The notes: generated by a model not told the origin, from the letters alone. A stretch of DNA of 22,007 nt from an uncultured Eubacteriales bacterium (GCA_900545175.1 UQYF01000041.1:1-22007), one strand, 5' to 3'. Counted from the first letter of the stretch, positions 6,165-14,475 are shown. Translations and numbers: made by a program.

Positions 6165-7079
6165 ATGAAACAGAAATGGATTTTTACTGGAGCGGCATTT
6201 GCACTTGCGATGATCATGACCGGATGCAAAGATAATGCAGCAGCAAATATTTTGCAGCAAAGCAGCCAGGTGCAGACACAGACGCAGACACAGATGCAGA
6301 CGCAGACACAGACACAGATACAGATGCTCCGTATGGAGGAGGCGCAGGAAGCAGCGTTAAAAGCTGCTGATATTGATGCAGAAGCTGCAGACATTTCAGC
6401 CACGACCTTGAGTGAGGTGGCGGGAGTGGTCTGCTATAAGGTGGAGTTTACTTCAGGGGAGTATGCCTATGCCTATACGATCAATGCACAGACAGGAGCT
6501 GTCATGGAAATGAGCAGCCGGGAACAGAATGTGCAGGCTTCCATGACGCAGACGGAGGCAGCAGGCTCCTCTGCAACAGACTCTTCTGCATCTGAACCTG
6601 CACAGGAGCAGACCACAGCCACAGCTAAGGAGCAGACCGGAACCGTGGATGAAGCAGCAGCACAGAAGATTGCACTAGAGCATGCCGGAGTGAAAGCAGC
6701 GGATGCAACGATCATCAAGTCAAAGCTTGACTATGAAGATGGACATCAGGTATATGACATTGAATGGTATGCAGGCGGTGCAAAGTATGACTATGAGATT
6801 GCGACAGACACCGGAGAGATCATCAGCTCCGCATATGAAGAAAAAACGATGGGAGCAGACAGCAAGAACGTTACGGTCAGTGAGGCAGATGCAAAGAAAA
6901 CAGCCCTTGACCGTGTAAGCGGTGCAACGGACAAGGATATCTATGAATGGAAGCTTGATTATGATGACGGACGTCAGGAATATGAAGGAAAGATCATATA
7001 CGCCGGAATGGAATATGAATTTACGATTGATGCATCAACCGGATCCGTATTGGAGTGGGATGCTGAGAAGATCCGTTAG
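6165..7079 (+). CDS. PepSY-domain lipoprotein with QT-repeat linker
   Basis: A 304-residue surface lipoprotein. Residues 1-21 form a signal peptide ending in a lipobox-like MTGC with C21 as the lipidated Cys. Residues 37-54 are a low-complexity QT/QM/QI run. Three PepSY-like units follow at roughly 55-112, 156-222 and 230-301, each with an alpha-helical 'A-x-x-x-AL' start and a 'Y-x-Y-x-I-x-x-x-TG-x-(I/V)' end; a Ser/Thr/Gln-rich linker lies between units 1 and 2. PepSY domains are thought to inhibit or bind extracytoplasmic peptidases; the exact partner is unknown. The start follows GGAGG and AGAAGG. The gene looks richer in G+C than its neighbours and ends 1 bp before a broken tnpB, which suggests acquired DNA. 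Confidence 0.8.
   Translation: MKQKWIFTGAAFALAMIMTGCKDNAAANILQQSSQVQTQTQTQMQTQTQTQIQMLRMEEAQEAALKAADIDAEAADISATTLSEVAGVVCYKVEFTSGEYAYAYTINAQTGAVMEMSSREQNVQASMTQTEAAGSSATDSSASEPAQEQTTATAKEQTGTVDEAAAQKIALEHAGVKAADATIIKSKLDYEDGHQVYDIEWYAGGAKYDYEIATDTGEIISSAYEEKTMGADSKNVTVSEADAKKTALDRVSGATDKDIYEWKLDYDDGRQEYEGKIIYAGMEYEFTIDASTGSVLEWDAEKIR
6273..6326 (+). repeat. Nine tandem copies of a CAGACA-type hexanucleotide
   Basis: Nine consecutive hexamers of form CAGAYN run inside the PepSY lipoprotein gene and encode 18 residues of alternating Q and T/M/I. The unit is a multiple of three, so slippage would change linker length without breaking the frame. Confidence 0.9.
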
Positions 7080-7080
7080 G

Positions 7081-7539
7081 AAAGACAGTAGAGGTATGCA
7101 GCAAAAATGGGTTCGTATCAAAGAAAAAGGATATATTCCCACAACCAAAGATGGATATGTAATTAAAAGTGGTTCGGTCTCAATTAAAGCTGGCAGATAC
7201 TATGTTTCAGTTCTTGTAGAAATTCATAATAATAAGATTGCTAATAATTCCAATGAAGGAATTGGCATAGAACTTGGATTTAAGGATTTTGCCATTGTTT
7301 CTAATGGTAAAACTTATAAGAACATCAATAAGTCAGTAAGACTGAAAAAGCTTGAAAAACAACTTGTTCGGGAACAGAGGTGTCTCTCCTGTAAGTATGA
7401 AAATTTAAAGGAAGGAGAAGTCACTCAAAAGACGAATATACAAAAACAAAAACTCAAGGTACAGAAAATGTGGAGTGCACAAGAACTTGTGAGTAGATAT
7501 GATTTCGGTCAATCAAAAACATGCACGGTGAAGCAGTAA
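7081..7539 (+). pseudogene. IS200/IS605-family TnpB fragment
   Basis: About 150 codons of an OrfB/TnpB protein with no start of its own. Recognisable pieces are WVRIKEKGYIP, then YYVSVLVE, then GIGIELGFKDFA, the RuvC-I region, in which the usual catalytic Asp is Glu, followed by KTYKNINKS and the helical KLEKQLVREQRCLS...KYENLK...NIQKQKLKVQK stretch. The bridge-helix side, RuvC-II, zinc finger and RuvC-III parts are absent. After about 7470 the frame loses similarity and stops at 7539 against a receptor fragment. Both ends are deletions, and no active transposon remains here. The 5' junction lies directly after the PepSY stop codon. Confidence 0.8.
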
Positions 7540-8402
7540 GCAGAACTCGTGAGAGTCTACATTATCTCGATGTGAGTATATTTACATACATTTTGAGTGG
7601 CAGAGCTGTCATAATAGCTTTTATGATTGCCGTACCGGTTGCTTTTTCGGTGCTGTATTTCATTAAAAGACCATTATCACTCAATTACAGGCATTTTGCA
7701 GTAGCAGCGTTCTATGTTGTGTTTGAGGTTTCGTGCCTGTCATCAAAGATTTTTGTGTATAATCTGTTTGTGTTTCCGGTTATGATTGCTACGATGATGT
7801 ATTTTGATTGTACGTTTGAGATAAGGCTGGCAGTTGTGAACAATATTCTTGTTGTAGCGAACGGCATATATTCAGCAAAGGTGCTTGGCTCTGATGACAG
7901 AACCTCACTTAATCAGATATATATGACAGTGCTTGTTGTCATGATTCTCAATATAAGCATATATATCGCCTCAAAAGCTGCAGAGATACACAATAAGGAA
8001 GAGATTGAGGAGCTTGAGAGAGGCCGGCGGGTGCAGGAGGAGATGATGCAGTCCATCATTTCGGCAGGGAAGGTCATTAACAGTGCAACACAGTCTATAA
8101 AAGGCACAGTGAGTGAAGTTGCACAGGCAGCGAAGCTTAAGGACACCAATATGGTATTGATAGACAACAACAGCAATCTCTCATCGGCCAGTGAGGAAAT
8201 AAGTGCAGCATCCGAAGAGACTACAGCTATGTGCACACAAAATTCTGACAGATTTATGGATGTCAATAGGGCGGTGGAGGAGCTGGCTGCACAGGCTGCC
8301 AGAATGAATGAGTATATTGAAAAATATACAGTGTCACATAAAAATAGTGTCATGGCTGTACAGACAGAAGAGGGGGTATCTGAACTTTTGTCTGCAGTGT
8401 AA
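7521..8402 (+). pseudogene. Truncated methyl-accepting chemotaxis receptor-like protein
   Basis: The frame encodes 293 residues. Roughly residues 25-150 contain five or six hydrophobic segments (for example IIAFMIAVPVAFSVLYFI and IYMTVLVVMILNISIYIA). A coiled-coil helix rich in E/R/Q follows (about 155-260), with SSASEEISAASEETTA and VNRAVEELAAQAARMNEY, typical of MCP signalling helices. The highly conserved MCP tip (E-F-I ... N-L-L-A-L-N-A-A-I-E-A) is missing, so it cannot couple to CheA/CheW in the usual way. No ribosome binding site precedes ATG 7521, and the first codons overlap the end of the tnpB fragment. The simplest reading is a receptor gene cut by the IS event. A reduced but expressed membrane protein is a less likely alternative. 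Confidence 0.6.
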
Positions 8403-8482
8403 TAAGGGTCCGGCTTTAATATATTCGAAATTAAACAGCTGTCACAGCTCCCTGATCAAATCAGATAATAAAAGAGGATTTA

Positions 8483-8773
8483 ATGAATATTTTAAAATAC
8501 ATTTTGACATTATATCTTGTAGTTATTAATATAGCAGCATTTGCAATGATGGGAATCGATAAGAAGAGAGCAAAAAAGCATAAATGGAGAATACCGGAGA
8601 CGAGACTGTTCGCATCGGCACTTATGGGTGGTGGTCTGGGTGCTGTTACAGGCATGTATTTTTTCAGGCACAAGACAAAGCACTGGTATTTTGTGGTTGG
8701 AATGCCCTTGATAATGATTCTCAATTTTGCTATTATCTATGCAGCGGTTATATATTTGGAAATTTTCAGTTAA
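8483..8773 (+). CDS. DUF1294 family small membrane protein
   Basis: A 96-residue protein with an N-terminal membrane helix (residues 4-24), then the DUF1294 hallmark MGIDKKRAKKHKWRIPE followed by LMGGGLGAVTGMYFFRHKT, and a C-terminal helix (about 70-92). The function of the family is unknown. AGAGG with a 5-nt gap supports ATG 8483. The overlapping frame at 8584 is rejected. It is followed 96 bp downstream by the D-lactate dehydrogenase gene on the same strand, with no terminator in between. Confidence 0.85.
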   Translation: MNILKYILTLYLVVINIAAFAMMGIDKKRAKKHKWRIPETRLFASALMGGGLGAVTGMYFFRHKTKHWYFVVGMPLIMILNFAIIYAAVIYLEIFS

Positions 8774-8869
8774 ATGGCAGCTTTTGCATATGCGGTATGC
8801 TATGGCAGGGAAATAACAGGCTGTCTGATTGGAAATATCTTATTTTAACAGCAGAAAGGACAGAATATT

Positions 8870-9859
8870 ATGAAAATTGTATTTTATGATACCAAACCAT
8901 ATGACAGGGAATCCTTTGAGAGGTGTAATAAGAATTATCCTGATATTGAAGTTGAATATCAGGATGCGGATTTGACGGAAAAGACGGCGGTTCTTGCTAG
9001 AGGAGCCGATGCAGTATGTGCATTTGTCAATTCTAATCTGAGTGCCGGAGTCATAGACAGGCTTGCCGACGAGAACATCAAGTGTATTCTGCTTCGATGT
9101 GCCGGCTTTAACAATGTTGATATTGAGAGAGCCAAGGCATGTGGTATAACTGTGCTTCGCGTGCCGGGATATTCGCCTGAGGCTGTTGCGGAGCTTGCAA
9201 TGACACTGGCACTTGGTGTTAACAGGCACCTGCATAAGAGTTATATAAGAGTGAGGGAGAACAATTTCAGTCTCAATGGACTTACGGGAATCAATTTTTA
9301 TAAAAAGACAGCAGGTATCATCGGAACCGGTAAGATTGGTGCGGCGATGTGCAGGATATGTCATGGTTTCGGAATGAATGTTATTGCATATGATATGTAC
9401 CCTAACAAGAACCTTGATTTTGTGACGTACAAGAGTCTTGATGAGGTTCTCTCAGAGAGTGACCTTATCTCGCTTCACTGTCCTCTAACGGAGGATACCT
9501 ACCATCTCATATGCTGTGATACGATTAAGAAGATGAAGGACAATGTTATTCTTGTAAATACTTCAAGAGGTGCGCTTGTTGCGACCAACGACCTCATAGA
9601 AGGAATAAGAGAGAAGAAATTCTTTGGAGTAGGTCTTGATGTGTATGAGGAGGAAGGCAGCAATGTCTTTGAGAACAGGGAGGATGAAGTTTTACAGCAT
9701 TCGACAACGGCAAGACTTCTCTCTTTCCCTAATGTTATTGTGACATCACATCAAGGATTCCTTACTGAGGAAGCACTTGAGGCAATCAGCCTTACAACTT
9801 TTGAGAATGCAGCTGCATTTGAGAATGGAAATGTAGATAAGAATAACGTAGTTTGCTAA
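8870..9859 (+). CDS. ldhA: D-lactate dehydrogenase (D-2-hydroxyacid dehydrogenase family)
   Basis: A 329-residue cytoplasmic enzyme reducing pyruvate to D-lactate with NADH, regenerating NAD+ during fermentation. The length equals that of E. coli LdhA. The Rossmann motif is GTGKIG at 152-157, with D175 closing strand 2, which favours NAD over NADP. The catalytic triad is R233 (NTSRGAL), E262 (DVYEEEG) and H294 (SHQGF). The substrate-side AGFNNVD segment at 78-84 is also typical. AAAGGA lies 9 nt before ATG 8870. It is followed by a clear hairpin terminator. Another 2-hydroxyacid substrate cannot be excluded, but the family match is close. Confidence 0.92.
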   Translation: MKIVFYDTKPYDRESFERCNKNYPDIEVEYQDADLTEKTAVLARGADAVCAFVNSNLSAGVIDRLADENIKCILLRCAGFNNVDIERAKACGITVLRVPGYSPEAVAELAMTLALGVNRHLHKSYIRVRENNFSLNGLTGINFYKKTAGIIGTGKIGAAMCRICHGFGMNVIAYDMYPNKNLDFVTYKSLDEVLSESDLISLHCPLTEDTYHLICCDTIKKMKDNVILVNTSRGALVATNDLIEGIREKKFFGVGLDVYEEEGSNVFENREDEVLQHSTTARLLSFPNVIVTSHQGFLTEEALEAISLTTFENAAAFENGNVDKNNVVC

Positions 9860-9964
9860 GAGGATGAGCTGTCCAAACAACAGTATAACAGTATAAGGCT
9901 GCTTTGTCAGCTACAGACATCAGTATGTCAAAAGAGTATAACAGATATATATTTAGCTGAATGA

Positions 9965-10012
9965 AAAACAAGAACATACCTGAAAAGTGTATCGCAGGAA
10001 TGTTCTTGTTTT
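9965..10012. terminator. Bidirectional rho-independent terminator
   Basis: A perfect 13-bp stem AAAACAAGAACAT (9965-9977) with 10000-10012, plus an inner CCTG/CAGG (9979-9982/9995-9998). T-rich on the plus side, and the A-run at 9964-9968 gives a T-run on the minus side, so it can end both ldhA and any minus-strand transcript coming from the thioesterase gene. Confidence 0.85.
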
Positions 10013-10208
10013 ATATAATAGGAATGTTAAGGTTAAATAAGACTTTTTCATTAAATTGTATTAATTGTTTTTATACTGTTTGATATAACTGCGTTAAACC
10101 AAGTTAATAAATTACTTTATTATAGAAATTTTACTTATTAGTTATTACAAAATTTAGAAACAATTAATTCAATTTGTAAATCGTTGTTTATTTGACTACG
10201 ACATCATA

Positions 10209-10274
10209 GGATTCGGGTGTCAAAATATACTATACACTCTTAACATAAATCAGCATGTTCTGCCACCCGAATCC
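10209..10274. repeat. 11-bp perfect inverted repeat in the 3' region of the thioesterase gene
   Basis: GGATTCGGGTG (10209-10219) is exactly complementary to 10264-10274 across a 44-nt AT-rich loop. No T-run follows on either strand, so it is not a standard terminator. The rest of 9860-10303 is very AT-rich with no gene visible. It could be a 3'-UTR structure or a small inserted element; no target duplication is apparent. Confidence 0.5.
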
Positions 10275-10303
10275 CAATATCCGAAAAACAAGATAAATGT
10301 TAT

Positions 10304-10801
10304 TTAAAATCCTTCAGCGCGGCGCAGCTTTCTCATGTCACGTCTTTTCTTTGCGGCTTCATATTCCATCCTGTCTTCGGCAGTGTCGATTATGATATCT
10401 GGAACCGTTATCGGCTTGCCATTGTCATCGATAGCTACCATCACAATGTAGGCTCTGTTGATTACATGGCGCATTCCGTCTAAATCTTCGGTGTATGTGT
10501 CAACGCGGACTTCCATGGAGGTTGAACCTACATAAGTCACATGACCGACAAGCACAAGCATCTGACCGGCATATACAGGTGCCTTGAATTGCAGGTTGTC
10601 GATAGCGGCTGTTGTTATGTTTGCGTTGGCATGTCGTCTCGCAACAATGCCGGCAAGCTCGTCTATCCATCGAAGCAGATCGCCTCCGAATAACCTCCCA
10701 TAGTGGTTCATATGTGCCGGACGTATAAGATATTGCTGCTCTGTTCTTGACTCTGCAATAGTCTTTGCGGGACGCTTGCTCTGTTCTGATAAATCACTCA
10801 T
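10304..10801 (-). CDS. Hotdog-fold acyl-CoA thioesterase (YciA/BACH type)
   Basis: A 165-residue single hotdog domain protein that hydrolyses acyl-CoA to free acid and CoA. The conserved helix MNHYGRLFGGDLLRWIDELAG (about residues 31-51) and the following A-x-x-NLQFKAPVYAGQ and GSTSMEVRVD strands are typical of the YciA/acyl-CoA hydrolase group. The charged C-terminus (AAKKRRDMRKLRRAEGF) is lysine/arginine rich. An AAGGA ribosome binding site lies about 7-8 nt before the start at 10801. It follows the GGDEF gene with a 30-bp gap on the same strand, so both are probably read from the promoter at 12572-12600. The natural acyl chain cannot be told from sequence. Confidence 0.87.
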   Translation of the reverse strand: MSDLSEQSKRPAKTIAESRTEQQYLIRPAHMNHYGRLFGGDLLRWIDELAGIVARRHANANITTAAIDNLQFKAPVYAGQMLVLVGHVTYVGSTSMEVRVDTYTEDLDGMRHVINRAYIVMVAIDDNGKPITVPDIIIDTAEDRMEYEAAKKRRDMRKLRRAEGF

Positions 10802-10831
10802 AATTATATCCTTCTTTTTTGATGATTACGA

Positions 10832-12484
10832 TTATTTTATGTCCCCATACCATGCGTATGAGTTCTTTCCGTTTTTCTTAACAGTATACATCGCTTTGTC
10901 TGCACATTCAATAAGCTTTTCAAGGTCATTGCAGTCATCAGGTGACACGGCTATTCCGAGACTTATTTTTACGGACAGGGACATGCCGTTTAACTCAAAA
11001 TCAGGCTCGAACAATTCCATGCAGTGCCTAGCACATTCATCAATCTTTTCGTGGTCGCGTGTTCTGTATATACATATAAATTCGTCACCGGCAAGGCGGT
11101 ATGGCGTGAAAGCAGGATTTTTGATACTGCTTATTCTGCGTCCGAGCTCTGTAAGCACATCATCACCGGCAGCATGGCCATATGTGTCATTGATATGTTT
11201 GAAGCCGTCTATGTCAAATATAAAAAGTGCACATGAGGTGTGGCTTTTGTTGAGGACGTTTAAATCGGAATATAGCTTGCTGCGGTTGAAAAGCCCGGTG
11301 AGAAAATCACAGGTTGAATCTTTTGTAAGCTGCCGCTTTTCGACAGTGAGTTCACGGTTAAGGATTAGCTGCTGTATTGTCCTTAGCAGGAGGATTACAA
11401 TTATAATGATGAGCAGAGAGATGGTAATTGTTATCGGAATCATGATAATGCTGTATTTTTCAAAAAATGATGGAGTATGGTTGATAATTTCTGCTCCGTC
11501 AGGAATAAGCTTAAGACTTAATCCGTACTTTTTCATAACGGCTTCATCTATGCAGTATATGTTAGTGCTGTCAATTACACTGTAGCTTGAAGGGTCTTTG
11601 CCATGGACTATTTCTGATGTGATTTTTGCGGCGATTTCCCCGGAAAGCTTAAGAGATACAATATTGCCGCCTAACAGACCATCACCTATTCCACCGTAGA
11701 CCATTCGAAGCACAGGCACGTTGGCATAAGCTGTGATAAGCTTGACTGCCTGTTCATTGTTATAGCGGCTGCCGCTTGCATCCTCAGTCATAATCTGATA
11801 AAGGAGTATAGTATTATCGGGAATTGATGAGAGTGCGGCTATAATCTCGTCCGTTGTGAGTACCGAACAGTCAATCTCCTTGAATGTGAGGTCGGGATAG
11901 AGCTTTGAAGCATCGTAGAAGCATGCTCTCTCAGCTTCGCCGGTGAGAGTATCGTCAAGTATTGAGATGACAGTATCGGCATCAGGATAGAGCGTGAGTG
12001 CAAAGTCGATGTTGTTAGGAACAGAAAGAGCTTCGATGATTCCGGTGACAAGTGGATCCTTTGAAACTTCCATGGCATAAGAGACATTATTAACACCTTC
12101 AAATATGATTGGAAGTCCTTCAAATAAATCATCATGGTGTTCAATAGCAAAATGAAGTGCAGCGTCATCACCGGTGATGACAGCATCATATGGTTCAGAC
12201 TTGGACATGCGGTATGCGAGTCCTTCATAGAAAATTTCGATGCTCTCAGCATCAGGAAACCGTTTTGTATCCATAAATTCATAATCTAATAAAATATCAT
12301 CAGAAATTTCATTCTTAATGCCTTCAATCTGAAGAGGAACCATGTCCCATGCGTACGAATAGGAGCTTAAAAAAAGAACATGGTATTTGTAGCCATATTC
12401 GGCGGCCGGTATATCAATGAGATTACCTAGGATGCATATAAGTGTGAGCAGTGCTGCGGAAAATAAAGCTGTATGTCTTTTCAT
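10832..12484 (-). CDS. Membrane diguanylate cyclase with periplasmic ABC-substrate-binding-like sensor
   Basis: A 550-residue protein. Residues 1-28 form a signal peptide or first membrane anchor. Residues 30-335 resemble an ABC-type substrate-binding domain (HVLFLSSYSYAWDMVP at the start, GLPIIFEGVNN, and TILLYQIMTEDASG). Residues 345-367 form a membrane helix. A GGDEF domain follows at about 385-545, with DFLTGLFNR, FDIDGFKHINDTYGHAAGD and the active-site motif AGDEF at 465-469. It should make c-di-GMP in response to an external ligand. The first motif residue is Ala rather than Gly, which is tolerated in some active enzymes. No RxxD inhibitory site is seen upstream. ATG 12484 is chosen for its AGGAG site; the frame's earlier start lacks one. 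Confidence 0.88.
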   Translation of the reverse strand: MKRHTALFSAALLTLICILGNLIDIPAAEYGYKYHVLFLSSYSYAWDMVPLQIEGIKNEISDDILLDYEFMDTKRFPDAESIEIFYEGLAYRMSKSEPYDAVITGDDAALHFAIEHHDDLFEGLPIIFEGVNNVSYAMEVSKDPLVTGIIEALSVPNNIDFALTLYPDADTVISILDDTLTGEAERACFYDASKLYPDLTFKEIDCSVLTTDEIIAALSSIPDNTILLYQIMTEDASGSRYNNEQAVKLITAYANVPVLRMVYGGIGDGLLGGNIVSLKLSGEIAAKITSEIVHGKDPSSYSVIDSTNIYCIDEAVMKKYGLSLKLIPDGAEIINHTPSFFEKYSIIMIPITITISLLIIIIVILLLRTIQQLILNRELTVEKRQLTKDSTCDFLTGLFNRSKLYSDLNVLNKSHTSCALFIFDIDGFKHINDTYGHAAGDDVLTELGRRISSIKNPAFTPYRLAGDEFICIYRTRDHEKIDECARHCMELFEPDFELNGMSLSVKISLGIAVSPDDCNDLEKLIECADKAMYTVKKNGKNSYAWYGDIK

Positions 12485-12571
12485 GTCTGTTCTCCTGATG
12501 TTGGATTTACTAAAATGCATCAAAATTGTACAACTAATGATACACTAATTGGTACTCTTTGCCTATGATTC

Positions 12572-12600
12572 ATTCTACAACTACAGTTGTAGAAAATCAA
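12572..12600 (-). promoter_or_regulatory. Promoter of the GGDEF-thioesterase operon with a palindromic operator in the spacer
   Basis: On the minus strand: -35 TTGATT (12595-12600), 17-nt spacer, -10 TAGAAT (12572-12577). The spacer and most of the -10 are occupied by a 22-bp palindrome, TTCTACAACT-AC-AGTTGTAGAA (12573-12594). This contains TACAGTTGTA, a match to the TACAnnTGTA box of BlaI/MecI/CopY-type repressors. Repressor identity is inferred; no such gene is in the window. Confidence 0.6.
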
Positions 12601-12608
12601 CAATTAAA

Positions 12609-12637
12609 TTGAAATATCGGCTGAAAATATGTATAAT
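12609..12637 (+). promoter_or_regulatory. Sigma-70 type promoter for the GNAT gene
   Basis: TTGAAA (12609-12614), a 17-nt spacer and a perfect TATAAT (12632-12637). Transcription would begin near 12644, giving an untranslated leader of about 144 nt. The leader contains a long-range 9-bp inverted repeat, TGCGAAACA (12673-12681) with 12746-12754. Confidence 0.7.
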
Positions 12638-12787
12638 AATTACCATGAATTTCTAAATGGAATATAGGTGCCTGCGAAACATATGTTGTGACCTCCGCTT
12701 GTTGTGTGGCTGATAGAATTACACGACTGTTTAGCGATGAATTTGTGTTTCGCAATTACAAATACAGAAAATGAGGAGAAAACCGGC

Positions 12788-13534
12788 ATGAATAACAAGA
12801 CGAATTTAAAAATTAAAAAGTATAACATGATTATGTGGAGCTTTTTAGGAGCCGTATCATTTATAATACTGATTCTTACTATATTGTCGCTTGCAGGCGT
12901 GTTAGACGTTCTTTTTAATCCTGTGCTTGGAATTTTGATTCCGGCGGTTATGGTTTTAAGTGCGTGCAGCCAGATAAGGGCGTACCTCATGGAGACAATG
13001 TTTTTCTTTGAGAAAGCGCAGGATAGCGATAAGGATGCGGTTATGGAGCTGTTAAATGCAGCTAAGGAAGATATGAAGGAGAATGGAATAGACCAGTGGG
13101 ATGAACAGTATCCTGTGATATCAGATGTATCAAAGGACATAAAAGAGGGAACACTCACCTTGGTAAAGCAGGGCGGAAAGCTTGTAGCTGTATATACGCT
13201 TGATAAAGTACAGGATACAGCTTATAAATTCGGCAATTTTAAGGACACATCCGATAATTTTGCTGTGCTTCACAGATTATGCGTACATCCGAAATATCAG
13301 GGAATGAAGATTGCATCGGAAGCGTTAAAGCATATTGATGAGACTGCATTAAAAGAGGGCTTTTCGTCCATACGTCTTGACGTATTTACGAAAAACCCTC
13401 GTGCAGTAAAGCTTTATGAAAATGCGGGATATTCTTATGCGGGAGATGCCTATTTCAGAAAAGGCAAATTCCTGCTTATGGAAAAGCTTATATTAGATGG
13501 CACATCCGGACAGCCTGCTGAGCCTGAAAAATAA
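12788..13534 (+). CDS. Membrane-anchored GNAT family N-acetyltransferase
   Basis: A 248-residue protein. Two hydrophobic segments (about 17-40 and 44-64) form an N-terminal anchor. The GNAT fold follows at about 76-238, with the acetyl-CoA loop region LHRLCVHPKYQGMKIASEAL (Q/R-G-x-x-x-A pattern, where the usual R/Q-x-x-G is KYQGMKIA) and the closing RLDVFTKNPRAVKLYENAGY segment. It should transfer an acetyl group to an unknown amine. An added membrane anchor is uncommon for this family. ATG 12788 has GAGGAGA 8 nt upstream; the longer frame from 12704 runs into the leader inverted repeat. It is convergent with the YitT-like gene, with 3 bp between the stops and no clear terminator. Confidence 0.82.
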   Translation: MNNKTNLKIKKYNMIMWSFLGAVSFIILILTILSLAGVLDVLFNPVLGILIPAVMVLSACSQIRAYLMETMFFFEKAQDSDKDAVMELLNAAKEDMKENGIDQWDEQYPVISDVSKDIKEGTLTLVKQGGKLVAVYTLDKVQDTAYKFGNFKDTSDNFAVLHRLCVHPKYQGMKIASEALKHIDETALKEGFSSIRLDVFTKNPRAVKLYENAGYSYAGDAYFRKGKFLLMEKLILDGTSGQPAEPEK

Positions 13535-13537
13535 GCT

Positions 13538-14425
13538 TTATTCATGTCTGTCATCAAGCTTTGCATACTTTTTTTGCAGAGTGAAGCCGCGGCCCTTTAC
13601 TTCATTTACCTGGCTTATGATTATGAAGGCGGCAGGGTCGAGCTTCATCACAGCTTCCTGAAGAGCAAAGAGCTCACGTTTGTTCACGACAGTTAAAATA
13701 GCGCATGTGGCACTGCCTGTAAAACCGCCTTTTGCCTGATAAAGCGTAGTTCCGCGGTCAAAGCGGGTTATGATAAGGTCATTAATTTCCTTGTATTTTT
13801 CACTTATTATCTCGACTTGGGTTTTACTCTTTCCCATGATGAGAACCTTCTCGAGTGCAAAAGTGTAGATGCATACAAGGAGAATACCGTACAGAATCTG
13901 TTCTCTGCTTGAGAAGAACATCTGAAGTATAAGTATAGTAAAATCGAATGCGTAGAGTGATACGGATACATTTATTCCGAATTTTTTGTTGAGAACGAGC
14001 GGTGGAATGTCCATACCGCCTGTGGAGGCTCCGGCTCGGATTACGATGCCTATTCCTATGCCAATCAACAGTCCGCCAAACACTGTACAGATTATGAGGT
14101 CATGTGTCAAATCTCCGGTTAAGGCATTGAGCTTTTGTGCGATGGAGAGCAGAAATGGGTAGCATACGGAGCTTAGCACTGTGGAAAGAGCAAATGTCTT
14201 TCCAAGAATGATAAGTCCTACAATGAACATTAATATATTGAAAATAAGAACAAAGAGGCTTATATCAAGTCCTGTAAGATAATTTACAAACAATGCTATT
14301 CCTGTTGTTCCGCCTGTTATGAGTCCGCTCGGAAGTATGAAAAATGCTATTGCGAGAGAGTAGAGTAGATTTCCGAGTATAATCATTGATATTTTTTGTA
14401 TTGATTTCAGAGTAGTATGTGACAT
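13538..14425 (-). CDS. YitT family membrane protein with C-terminal DUF2179 domain
   Basis: A 295-residue protein with five or six membrane helices in residues 10-205. Family landmarks are FFILPSGLITGGTTGIALF (about 28-46), the GGLLIGIGIGIVIRAGASTGGMDI stretch (about 116-139) and a soluble DUF2179 domain at the end, KSKTQVEIISEKYKEIN...GFTGSATCAILTVVNKRE. The transport or signalling role of the family is not established. It has a strong minus-strand promoter at 14476-14504 and a GAGG ribosome binding site about 7 nt before the start. Confidence 0.9.
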   Translation of the reverse strand: MSHTTLKSIQKISMIILGNLLYSLAIAFFILPSGLITGGTTGIALFVNYLTGLDISLFVLIFNILMFIVGLIILGKTFALSTVLSSVCYPFLLSIAQKLNALTGDLTHDLIICTVFGGLLIGIGIGIVIRAGASTGGMDIPPLVLNKKFGINVSVSLYAFDFTILILQMFFSSREQILYGILLVCIYTFALEKVLIMGKSKTQVEIISEKYKEINDLIITRFDRGTTLYQAKGGFTGSATCAILTVVNKRELFALQEAVMKLDPAAFIIISQVNEVKGRGFTLQKKYAKLDDRHE

Positions 14426-14475
14426 ATAATAACCTCACGTTTTATAATTTGTGTAATCTGTTTATGCAATCACGA

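Noticed and set aside
6273..6326. Tandem repeat considered as a CRISPR array
   Set aside because: The unit is 6 bp with no spacers and is translated; no cas gene is present. No CRISPR array was seen anywhere in the window.
6128..6403. Minus-strand frame with an alternating C-V repeat
   Set aside because: It is the complement of the CAG-type hexamer tract in the PepSY gene and has no initiation signal.
10776..11585. Plus-strand frame of 269 residues
   Set aside because: It is antisense to the GGDEF domain, whose motifs are intact on the minus strand.
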